NCBI GenBank assembly: GCA_007133365.1
Contig: SLMV01000128.1
Span: 1 to 6,286, forward strand
DNA from: Clostridia bacterium
GTDB lineage: Bacteria > Bacillota > Sulfobacillia > SLMV01
Reading direction: 5' to 3'
Length of the DNA: 6,286 bases
Below the pieces are notes generated by a model. That model ran no database searches. It had not been told where the DNA came from and saw only the letters and a program-made list of their open reading frames with translations. A program made the translations under genes and the position numbers. Shown here piece by piece: positions 1-5,362 of the stretch; the first letter of the stretch is position 1, and every line of letters starts with the position of its first letter.

Positions 1-10
1 AATCCGTCAC
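1..10 (-). CDS. Possible start of a leftward gene cut by the window edge
   Basis: A GTG at 10-8 on the minus strand is followed by ACG and GAT before the window ends. It is preceded by a purine-rich GGGGGAG about 6 nt upstream (17-23 on the plus strand), a good ribosome-binding site. The overlapping ATG at 12-10 is followed at once by TGA, so GTG would be the start. Only three codons are visible, so no product can be proposed. Confidence 0.25.
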
Positions 11-354
11 ATTAATCTCCCCCATCCATAAAATGTTAACCTCTCAGTCGGAGTATCGTCACGTAACCTTGAGTTCTAAAATTACACTCATATTCCTGCC
101 ATTTGACTGGAGCAACCACTGCCAATCCCTTCTGAAAGCCCCACCGATCAGGGCAACGTGCATTCAACTCACTGCTGTGGTATAGGACTCGTCGACATAG
201 AAAAACCCGTGGGCTTATCGCGTTCCCGGCTCCGATTAGCAGACCACCTCGAAGATAAATGGCACCCTAGATAAAATCCCTTTTGAAAAAGATAGGGAGA
301 AAATGGGCGATTGTACCGCTAATATCCCAACTAACCGCTTCCTTTCTATAATTC
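11..354. other. Intergenic stretch without a recognisable gene
   Basis: I see no convincing reading frame, tRNA, rRNA or riboswitch core here. Two weak terminator-like shapes lie on the minus strand. One has 5-bp arms at 277-281 and 294-298, followed by TTTT. The other is a short GC stem near 205-220 followed by TTTTT. Either could end transcription of the ORF that stops at 355, but both stems are too short to call. The composition is more AT-rich than the 545-971 segment. No group II intron domain V-like hairpin was found, so the missing 3' end of the proposed intron is not here. Confidence 0.5.
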
Positions 355-693
355 TCATCTCAATCGGATCGCCTTGATGCCATATTCATCGTCAAAACAT
401 TGCGCATTTCTTTTACGAATTAAGATCTTCGTTTCCCGATCAACCACATAGGAGCCGGGATCACCCCAGCCTTCTTCCCACACCACCGAAAATAGAAAAT
501 ATGGATCCGCATCCAAAGATGCCGCCACGATGAGGAAGGAGTCGGTAACGGTCTCAGCCGCTACTCCCCTGCCACGCGCGGCGCGCTCTCGGTCCTGCCA
601 AGGATCCACTCGGTGAGCCTTTAGGACCCGAGGGATTCGCCATCTCTTCCTGATGGCCAGTTCCCAAGGAAGTTTTCGATTGTCTAGTGACAT
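355..693 (-). CDS. Hypothetical ORF, probably a chimera of intron remnant and a gene fragment
   Basis: This 112-residue frame has no recognised domain. Its first ~48 residues, very basic and Arg-rich, are read from the sequence I interpret as group II intron 5' RNA. Another frame of that same DNA gives the segment SLDVTRQSKTSLGNWPSG, which I associate with spurious ORFs in such introns. The last ~60 residues look like a genuine protein tail: DADPYFLFSVVWEEGWGD, then GSYVVDRET, and the C-terminus DDEYGIKAIRLR. There is no ribosome site before the ATG at 693. The likely history is that the 3' end of an unrelated gene became joined to the intron fragment by deletion. A small functional protein cannot be excluded. 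The tail faintly recalls small immunity-type proteins, but not enough to name it. Confidence 0.3.
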   Translation of the reverse strand: MSLDNRKLPWELAIRKRWRIPRVLKAHRVDPWQDRERAARGRGVAAETVTDSFLIVAASLDADPYFLFSVVWEEGWGDPGSYVVDRETKILIRKRNAQCFDDEYGIKAIRLR

Positions 694-971
694 CCAGGGA
701 ACTCACGGGCTAACCCTTGGTCCATTCCCGGGACACCCGCCGGTCTGCCAAGCAGACCTTCAACCGATATGGAGATTCGTCTTGTTCGCCCGACTCACCC
801 GGCCCATCGTGGCTCATCTTAGGTTCGTGCTTCTCGAGTCGCGGCTTTGGGCTACGGCTTCCCTCGGCGGATCCCGCGTCACCACGGGCATGAGGACCCT
901 TACGCTCCTGCGTGACCACCTGCCCACCGGGTGCCTGCACCCTCTAGCATCCGATCATGCCGGGTCCATAC
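545..971 (-). mobile_element. Probable 5' remnant of a group II intron (bacterial class C-like), lacking its reverse transcriptase
   Basis: This GC-rich stretch has no convincing gene but many short self-complementary arms expected of folded RNA. They include a perfect 7-bp hairpin (742-748 with 752-758, 3-nt loop), a 5-bp hairpin at 929-942, GCAT/ATGC arms at 947-960, and longer-range GGGAA/TTCCC pairing around 697-730. Translations in several frames (MQAPGGQVVTQERKGPHARG, VCLADRRVSREW, SLDVTRQSKT) match, from memory, spurious ORFs annotated in 5' regions of multicopy group II introns. It lies on the same strand as, and right behind, the atp terminator, where class C introns typically insert. 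The proposed 5' end is GTATG at 971, a poor match to the GUGYG consensus. The left boundary is approximate. No reverse transcriptase ORF or domain V is present, so it should be inactive. Confidence 0.55.
742..758 (-). repeat. Perfect 7-bp hairpin inside the intron-like segment
   Basis: The arms GGTCTGC and GCAGACC enclose a 3-nt loop. No U-tract follows, so it is not a terminator. It fits a structural helix of the proposed intron domain I. Confidence 0.7.
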
Positions 972-977
972 AAAGGG

Positions 978-1002
978 AAAACCCCCGTTAAGTACGGGGG
1001 TT
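978..1002 (-). terminator. Rho-independent terminator of the atpZIBEF operon
   Basis: A perfect 9-bp stem (994-1002 pairing with 980-988) has five consecutive G-C pairs and a 5-nt loop. On the minus strand it is followed by TTTT, then CCC, then TTT. It begins about 30 nt after the atpF stop codon and is oriented to stop leftward transcription. The T-tract is interrupted, so termination may be incomplete. A partially symmetric stem could also act in the other direction, but no rightward gene ends here. Confidence 0.85.
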
Positions 1003-1031
1003 AGATTCCTAGATGATCATGTGCTCAAGTT

Positions 1032-1508
1032 CTAGCGCATTGCTTGCTCTAATTCTTCTTTGAGCACCTCAATCTCTTCTTGATCTAATTCTCGATTTAA
1101 GACTTGAGACGCCACCGCGGCTGCAATATCAGCCGCTTCACGCTGAAAGGAGTCGAGGGCTTGTGCCCTTTCCCGCTCAATTTCCTCCTTGGCCTCAGCC
1201 AATAGTTCATCACCTTCGCGCCGAGCGTTGGCCACAATTTCTTCATACCTTGTCCGTGCTTCCCGCTCGGCCCGGGCCACCAGCTCCGACGCTTCTTCTC
1301 TAGCCTCGCGCAACCGCTCCGCACAGCGCTGCTGCAATTCAACCGATTGCTCGCGGTATTCCTCCGATTCCTCCAGTAGCGCCGTGATACGTTCTTCTCG
1401 ACGCTCCATCGTTCGCATCACCGGAACGAAAAAGACCTGGCGGAGAACGAGAAAGAAGACCAAGAAACTAACTATTTGAATTATAAGTGACGCCGTTATC
1501 TCGGTCAA
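1032..1508 (-). CDS. atpF: F-type ATP synthase subunit b
   Basis: Peripheral stalk subunit that anchors in the membrane beside subunit a and holds F1 still against rotation. The 158 residues match the usual length. One hydrophobic segment (about residues 7-28) is followed by the conserved junction RQVFFVPVMRTMERR (about 23-37). A long, highly charged coiled coil rich in Glu, Arg and Ala then runs to the C-terminus. The start is a TTG at 1508. It is supported by the normal b-subunit N-terminus it gives (MTEITASLIIQ), an in-frame TGA just upstream, and a GGA-containing purine stretch about 8 nt before it. The rare start may lower its translation relative to the c subunit. It is the last gene before the terminator, and no second b' gene or atpH follows. 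The family assignment is secure. Confidence 0.95.
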   Translation of the reverse strand: MTEITASLIIQIVSFLVFFLVLRQVFFVPVMRTMERREERITALLEESEEYREQSVELQQRCAERLREAREEASELVARAEREARTRYEEIVANARREGDELLAEAKEEIERERAQALDSFQREAADIAAAVASQVLNRELDQEEIEVLKEELEQAMR

Positions 1509-1560
1509 AACTCACTTCCATCCCTTCTTTAGTCTCAATAGACCCCAAAACCGGGAGTGC

Positions 1561-1812
1561 TTAGAGGAAGTTCTGGGCAATACCAAGCAGAATCAGGGAC
1601 ATAACGAGACCATAAATACCGGTTGTTTCCGCAACAGCCTGACCCAAAAGCATGGTTGAAATAATTTCGGACCGCAACTCCGGCTGGCGGGCCAATGCCT
1701 CCACAGCTTTACCGGCCGCAAACCCCTGACCAATACCAGGCCCAATCGCAGCCAGTCCAACAGCAAAGCCCGATGCACCTATTGCTACAATACCAATTAA
1801 CATCGGATCCAT
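1561..1812 (-). CDS. atpE: F-type ATP synthase subunit c, predicted Na+-binding
   Basis: Proteolipid that forms the rotor ring and carries the coupling ion. The 83 residues form two transmembrane helices (about 4-26 and 50-78) joined by the polar loop ARQPE (41-45). The ion-binding carboxylate is E62 in helix 2. Around it are Q29 in helix 1 and V60, T63, T64 and Y67, the positions that coordinate Na+ in the Ilyobacter tartaricus ring (Q32, V63, E65, S66, T67, Y70), with Thr for Ser at one site. The segment GPGIGQGFAAGKAVE is very close to that protein. I chose the ATG at 1812, with AAGGAG 11 nt upstream, over the TTG at 1836, which would put that ribosome site inside the gene. It lies 28 nt after atpB. 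Confidence 0.95.
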   Translation of the reverse strand: MDPMLIGIVAIGASGFAVGLAAIGPGIGQGFAAGKAVEALARQPELRSEIISTMLLGQAVAETTGIYGLVMSLILLGIAQNFL

Positions 1813-1823
1813 TTCGTCGACAA

Positions 1824-1829
1824 CTCCTT
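1824..1829 (-). promoter_or_regulatory. Ribosome-binding site of atpE
   Basis: AAGGAG lies 11 nt before the ATG at 1812 and decides that start against the upstream in-frame TTG at 1836. Confidence 0.75.
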
Positions 1830-1840
1830 TCGTCAATTTC

Positions 1841-2497
1841 CTATTCCATGGCCATCTTCACAAATACCATGGTCAGCATTGCGAAGATGAAGGTCTGAAC
1901 AGCACCAACAAAGAGGTCAAAATACAAGTGAAAGGGTAGCGGAATCACCACCGGTATGACTTCATATATTAGTGCTACAATAACTGTCCCCCCCAATATG
2001 TTGCCAAAAAGACGCATTCCCAAAGAAACTGGCGCCGCCAATTCCGAAATGATATTTAAAGGGAACAGGAAAAAAATCGGCTCGGCAAAACTCTTAAAAT
2101 AACCAAAAAGCCCTTTGGCTTTCATCCGGTAGAATTGAACCATCAGGAACGTAAGGATCGCCATTCCCATCGTAATATTCACATCGGATGTTGGCGGTCG
2201 AACCCCCACTACGCCCGATATATTGGAAATCAAAATAAAGAGGATCAATGCACCCACAAACGGGAAGAATCCTGTCTTATCTGTTCCCATGGTATCGGAG
2301 ACGAGGGAGCGAAATGCATTGACAATGAGTTCGACATAGGCTTGACTCCCGCGCGGGCGCTCCTGAAGCCGGCGGGTCAAAACAAAACCACCCAAGATAA
2401 TAAAAAGCATGATGATCCAACCGCCAAGGATGGTTTCAGTTATGGGAATTTCACCAACTCGGAAGATAACTTGGGGGGCTTCTAAAAATCGCTCCAT
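1841..2497 (-). CDS. atpB: F-type ATP synthase subunit a
   Basis: Membrane subunit that forms the two half-channels through which the coupling ion reaches and leaves the c ring. The 218 residues contain about five to six hydrophobic segments (roughly 22-40, 77-97, 106-121, 140-158, 163-186 and 190-214). The essential stator arginine is R162 in GMRLFGN, equivalent to E. coli R210. The preceding NIISELAAPVSLGMRLFGN and FAEP motifs are characteristic. The start is placed at the ATG at 2497 because GGAGGTT lies 8 nt upstream and the protein then begins MERFLEAPQVIF. The longer frame to 2596 would overlap atpI and add 33 residues with no family counterpart. It follows atpI by 67 nt, with a strong hairpin in that gap. 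Confidence 0.95.
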   Translation of the reverse strand: MERFLEAPQVIFRVGEIPITETILGGWIIMLFIILGGFVLTRRLQERPRGSQAYVELIVNAFRSLVSDTMGTDKTGFFPFVGALILFILISNISGVVGVRPPTSDVNITMGMAILTFLMVQFYRMKAKGLFGYFKSFAEPIFFLFPLNIISELAAPVSLGMRLFGNILGGTVIVALIYEVIPVVIPLPFHLYFDLFVGAVQTFIFAMLTMVFVKMAME

Positions 2498-2503
2498 TGC
2501 TTC

Positions 2504-2510
2504 AACCTCC
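2504..2510 (-). promoter_or_regulatory. Strong ribosome-binding site of atpB
   Basis: GGAGGTT with 8 nt to the ATG at 2497. It fixes the atpB start and rules out the extended frame beginning at 2596. Confidence 0.85.
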
Positions 2511-2533
2511 GTATGTTCACTTACCAGATTCTT

Positions 2534-2564
2534 GGCAAGACACCGATGGAAATCGGTGTTTGCC
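2534..2564 (-). repeat. Hairpin directly after the atpI stop codon
   Basis: Arms 2534-2538 plus 2540-2547 pair with 2552-2564. This gives 13 bp with a single bulged base at 2539 and a 4-nt loop (2548-2551). The hairpin abuts the atpI TGA at 2565-2567. No T-tract follows on either strand, so termination is unlikely. It could set mRNA processing or stability between the low-copy atpI message and the atpBEF part. Confidence 0.75.
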
Positions 2565-2963
2565 TCAACGACCGTCCTTTTTACCAACACGCGCATTCAT
2601 TATACCGGCTACAATTAATGCTGCATAGGTTGCTGCTAGCCCGATCAAGGCGGGAAACAATTCCAGCCCCCGAATAAGATGAACAAACGCAAGAACCCCC
2701 GCAATCAGGCCAAATCGCAATACGTAGCCCGCCGATGCTTTGAGCGCAACCTTCGACGCCTCACCTTCATTCGCCTTCGCAGGAACGATGCTCTCGAGGG
2801 ACCAGGTGTGCAAATGAAGATTCATCATTCCCAGAGCAACCCCCAAGGAGAAAGAATACCACAACTCCCGGTAACCGAAAAGGAATAATACGATAAGGCC
2901 AAGGATTAAAATGAGAACATCGAACTTGAGCGCTTTACGCTTCAACTGCAATAGACTGTCCAT
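2565..2963 (-). CDS. atpI: ATP synthase subunit I-like membrane protein
   Basis: Small membrane protein encoded ahead of the structural F0 genes. Family members are reported to help assemble the c ring and are not part of the finished enzyme. The 132 residues form four hydrophobic segments (about 14-30, 35-50, 78-97 and 101-122). The second ends in the typical GVALGMMNL pattern. The C-terminus is short and basic (ARVGKKDGR). Two starts are possible. The ATG at 2963 gives MDSLLQLKRKAL, with a weak GGATGGG about 12 nt upstream. A GTG at 3011 would overlap atpZ by 26 nt but has no ribosome site. I prefer 2963. The sequence family is divergent, so the name rests on topology, length, the second-segment motif and position between atpZ and atpB. 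Confidence 0.82.
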   Translation of the reverse strand: MDSLLQLKRKALKFDVLILILGLIVLFLFGYRELWYSFSLGVALGMMNLHLHTWSLESIVPAKANEGEASKVALKASAGYVLRFGLIAGVLAFVHLIRGLELFPALIGLAATYAALIVAGIMNARVGKKDGR

Positions 2964-2985
2964 TTTTGCAAACGACCCATCCACA

Positions 2986-3219
2986 TTAGCGATTTTGCTT
3001 ATCAGCGTCACTCATTATATGGAGGATGAGACGATAGGATGCCCAAAAGCCCGCGGCAATACCGATGATCGCGCCCACAATACTCAGAATAGTGCTAAGC
3101 CCTAACAAACGATCAAGATAAGCGCCAGCGTAATATCCAATAAAAATCGACACGACCATGGTGAGACCCAGCTGAATGATTAACCCAAAAAATGTTGCAG
3201 CTTGGCGAATCACCGACAT
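2986..3219 (-). CDS. atpZ: AtpZ/AtpI family F0 accessory protein
   Basis: First gene of the F0 cluster. Members of this family (putative F0F1-ATPase subunit, proposed Ca2+/Mg2+ transport) pair with AtpI and are thought to help supply cations or assist enzyme assembly. The 77 residues form two transmembrane helices (about 10-32 and 42-66). They carry the family pattern QLGLTMVVSIFIGYYAGAYLD, with its glycines and the LD at the end of helix 1, and a polar C-terminus (SDADKQNR). The ATG at 3219 is chosen because AGGAGG lies 9 nt upstream. The alternative ATGs at 3240 and 3228 and the TTG at 3267 lie before or on that ribosome site. A 135-nt spacer separates it from the YibE/F gene, so a promoter of its own is possible. 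Confidence 0.88.
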   Translation of the reverse strand: MSVIRQAATFFGLIIQLGLTMVVSIFIGYYAGAYLDRLLGLSTILSIVGAIIGIAAGFWASYRLILHIMSDADKQNR

Positions 3220-3228
3220 GACCTTCAT

Positions 3229-3234
3229 CCTCCT
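3229..3234 (-). promoter_or_regulatory. Perfect ribosome-binding site of atpZ
   Basis: AGGAGG with a 9-nt gap to the ATG at 3219. It decides the start of atpZ. Confidence 0.85.
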
Positions 3235-3238
3235 GCCC

Positions 3239-3267
3239 ATTCTATACCACCGTATTTGGTCAGGCAA
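3239..3267 (-). promoter_or_regulatory. Weak sigma-70-like promoter candidate before atpZ
   Basis: TTGCCT (3262-3267) and TAGAAT (3239-3244) are separated by 17 bp on the minus strand. The -10 matches five of six consensus bases and the -35 four of six. The predicted transcript would begin within or just before the AGGAGG of atpZ, leaving almost no leader, which argues against it. It is recorded because the 135-nt gap is the only roomy spacer ahead of the F0 genes. Confidence 0.25.
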
Positions 3268-3320
3268 GATTGCGCCTTAGAACCTATTGCGGACCGAGAT
3301 ATTCTTCGCCAATCCCCTCT

Positions 3321-3372
3321 AGATCAAGATTTTAAAGCAACCAGATGTCACCGGCTACGATAATCTTGATCT
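3321..3372 (-). repeat. 11-bp inverted repeat spanning the end of the YibE/F gene
   Basis: AGATCAAGATT at 3321-3331 and its exact reverse complement at 3362-3372 enclose a 30-nt loop that contains the gene's stop codon (3355-3357). No T-tract follows either arm. It may form an mRNA 3'-end structure or be a binding site. It is not a classical terminator. Confidence 0.5.
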
Positions 3373-4449
3373 CCGGTTTACTTGGAAGTACGCTGCAATA
3401 AATGCGGTGATCGGCACACAAATGACGAGCCCAATACTGCCACTTAATGCTCGGACCACCTCGGTGGCGATTAGGTCCAGGTTCAGCATCTTTCTTGCAC
3501 CCATGTCGTTAGCGCTCAAAAGAAGGAGCAGTGGAAGCGCTCCACCTGTATAAGCAAGAATCAGTGTGTTCGACATGGTTCCAAGCACATCTCGCCCGAC
3601 ATTGATACCGGAGCGAACTAAGGAAACGACGGATAAGCGTTGATTGGCACGAAACACCTCCTCGACGGAAGAAGCAACGGAAACGCAGACGTCCATGATG
3701 GCTCCCAAGGCCCCGAGAAGCATCCCGGAAAAGAGTATGCCACGATAATCAATCGCAAGATCAGCGGTGTGAAAGAGCATTTGCGCCTCTTGGCTGTGAA
3801 GGCCGATTAAGTGGGCAGCATCGCCAAAATAGCGGGCAATAAGCCCCGCAATCACAACCCCCACCACCGTTCCTCCGGCAGCCGCAAAGGTCTTCACGGT
3901 AAAACCCGTTAATATCAGTAATCCGACCGAGACGACGAGCGCACTGATCATGAGGGTGACCAGGATTGGACTGTAACCCGAGAGGATGAGCGGAATTAGG
4001 ATGTAAACAATGCTAATTCCCGTGAGACCTAAAACGACGATTGCACGGAAACCTCGATACCCGGCCACGAGGATAAGAAGTAAGGCGAAAACTGCAGCCA
4101 TAATAAAAAGCGATCGATCTCGCACGAAGTCCATCACGAAGACATCACCACCCGAAAACCCGACCAAAACCTGATCACCTGGACTTAAGACCAAATCGTA
4201 AGCCGGATTCCCCGACAGATGGTTGTCAATGACCAGGGTTTCGCCTTGCCGGTCCCCGGACAAGATGCGAATTTTTGCGCGCTGAAGGCCTCCAACATCC
4301 CCGAAAGCATCGGAACCTTCGACTCCCTCGACTTCAAGCACTTCACCTCGATAGCTATCGGGTTCAAACACCGGTTCCTGCTGTGCCACAGCAGAACCCC
4401 CCATGCTGAGCAAAAAGACCAGTGTAAGCAACAAAGCGAAGACCTTCAT
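3355..4449 (-). CDS. YibE/F family membrane protein
   Basis: Integral membrane protein of the YibE/F family, whose transport or signalling role is not well established. The 364 residues begin with a clear signal peptide (MKVFALLLTLVFLL, likely cleavage after A22 in AVA-QQ). An extracytoplasmic domain of about 90 residues follows, with the repeated GEVLEVEGVEG and LSPGDQVLVGF patterns. Seven or eight transmembrane segments run from about residue 114 to 355. Family hallmarks are GALGAIMDVCVSVASS (246-261) and GRDVLGTMSNTLILAYTGGA (285-304). The start at 4449 has an AAGGAGGGG site with GGAGG 10 nt upstream. It lies 19 nt after the ThiF-like gene, so the two are probably co-transcribed. The family is clear. 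The substrate is unknown. Confidence 0.9.
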   Translation of the reverse strand: MKVFALLLTLVFLLSMGGSAVAQQEPVFEPDSYRGEVLEVEGVEGSDAFGDVGGLQRAKIRILSGDRQGETLVIDNHLSGNPAYDLVLSPGDQVLVGFSGGDVFVMDFVRDRSLFIMAAVFALLLILVAGYRGFRAIVVLGLTGISIVYILIPLILSGYSPILVTLMISALVVSVGLLILTGFTVKTFAAAGGTVVGVVIAGLIARYFGDAAHLIGLHSQEAQMLFHTADLAIDYRGILFSGMLLGALGAIMDVCVSVASSVEEVFRANQRLSVVSLVRSGINVGRDVLGTMSNTLILAYTGGALPLLLLLSANDMGARKMLNLDLIATEVVRALSGSIGLVICVPITAFIAAYFQVNRRSRLS

Positions 4450-4468
4450 TGCAAATTCCCCTCCTTCC

Positions 4469-5323
4469 TTAAGATGTTTTCAGTCTAACTTTGTAAGCTT
4501 CCACCGTTACCAGATTAATGAAGAAGGCCTCATCCTTCAGCGGTTGGCCGACTCCGGAGATCAGTTTGATAACTTCCGTCGCCTGGAGAGAGGCCACCAA
4601 TGCTGCCGTTGACCCCAGATTGCCGGTAAAGGTTTCAATGCCTCGATCTGTCACCCCTTGACCCGAGGGGTAAAGGTCCTTTAAACAGGCACCGTCGGCC
4701 TCCATGACTGCGACTTGCCCCATCAAACCCGCAATAGCGCCGTGAACCATGGGGATATTGACGGTATGACATTTGTCCTCGAGGGCAAAACGACTTGGTA
4801 AGCTATCAAGGCAATCAACCGCCACCTGACATGAAGATAACCAGTCCGTCGGACTTTTCTGATCATTGCGTTGATTCATGATGGTCACCGCAACTGATTG
4901 ATTGATCGTTCGAATCCGCTGACGAGTACTCTCACTCTTCCGGCTACCGAGATTATCTTCTCGACTGTGTATCTGGCGATTCAAATTCGTCTCATCGTAG
5001 ACGTCGGGATCAATCAGCAGCAAATGTCCAACTCCGGAACGAGCGAGCAGCTCGGCCGTGAGACCGCCCAATCCCCCTAAGCCAACCACGGCAACGGTCG
5101 CCTCGAGCAAAGCCAGTTGACCCGCGTACCCGAGGGTGCCAAAATTGCGTTCATATCTCGCCGGAAAGATCTGATTTCGAAGTGCCGCCTTCTCAACTTC
5201 GAGGCGCTTCATAGAGTAGATCTGAGCGATTTGCTCGGTTTTTGAAAGCCCTAACACCTGACGCTGACCATCGGCGACGTCCATATAATCTGCCATTTCC
5301 TTTATTCGCTGATCAATTGTCAC
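4469..5323 (-). CDS. ThiF/MoeB/HesA family adenylyltransferase lacking the zinc motif
   Basis: E1-like enzyme expected to use ATP to adenylate the C-terminal Gly of a small ubiquitin-fold sulfur carrier (ThiS/MoaD type). The 284 residues have a helical N-terminal extension (1-55), the entry motif RYERNFGTLGYAGQ, and the nucleotide-binding loop GLGGLGG (81-87). Then come D105 and D107, the ENLNRQ-like ETNLNRQ (111-117), K128, D170-D173 with R178, and a late EVIKLISG helix. The zinc pair of MoeB/ThiF is absent. C213 lies where the first CxxC sits, but the second Cys is D216, and there is no C-terminal CxxC. The GTG at 5323 has AAAGGGGGG 4 nt upstream. Downstream ATGs at 5293 and 5281 are weaker. 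No carrier gene is visible. Partners may include molybdenum/tungsten cofactor or thiamine synthesis, which I cannot decide. Confidence 0.88.
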   Translation of the reverse strand: MTIDQRIKEMADYMDVADGQRQVLGLSKTEQIAQIYSMKRLEVEKAALRNQIFPARYERNFGTLGYAGQLALLEATVAVVGLGGLGGLTAELLARSGVGHLLLIDPDVYDETNLNRQIHSREDNLGSRKSESTRQRIRTINQSVAVTIMNQRNDQKSPTDWLSSCQVAVDCLDSLPSRFALEDKCHTVNIPMVHGAIAGLMGQVAVMEADGACLKDLYPSGQGVTDRGIETFTGNLGSTAALVASLQATEVIKLISGVGQPLKDEAFFINLVTVEAYKVRLKTS

Positions 5324-5362
5324 GATGCCCCCCTTTCATAACCAGTCGAACCCTGGCGGATC

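Noticed and set aside
277..298. Short terminator-like stem with TTTT on the minus strand
   Set aside because: The stem is only 5 bp with a 12-nt AT-rich loop, too weak to call.
710..940. Leftward 76-residue open frame (MQAPGGQVVTQERKGPHARG...)
   Set aside because: It is read from the proposed intron RNA. Its composition is Arg/Gly/Ser-rich and low in hydrophobic residues. It served as evidence for the intron but is not a credible gene.
653..991. Rightward 112-residue open frame opposite the intron-like segment
   Set aside because: It lies antisense to the proposed intron remnant and ends inside the atp terminator. It has no ribosome site and no protein-like domain pattern. Such frames arise from the GC-rich structured RNA on the other strand.
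1189..1479. Rightward Ser/Arg-rich frame opposite atpF
   Set aside because: It is a shadow of the Glu/Arg-rich coiled-coil codons of subunit b. It has no independent start signal.
1532..1543. 4-bp hairpin between atpE and atpF
   Set aside because: A GTCT/AGAC stem with a 4-nt loop is expected by chance in a 52-nt gap. There is no T-tract.
2498..2596. 33-residue N-terminal extension of AtpB
   Set aside because: It would include the hairpin and the GGAGG site of the internal ATG. The family normally begins near MERFLEAPQ, and the extension would overlap atpI.
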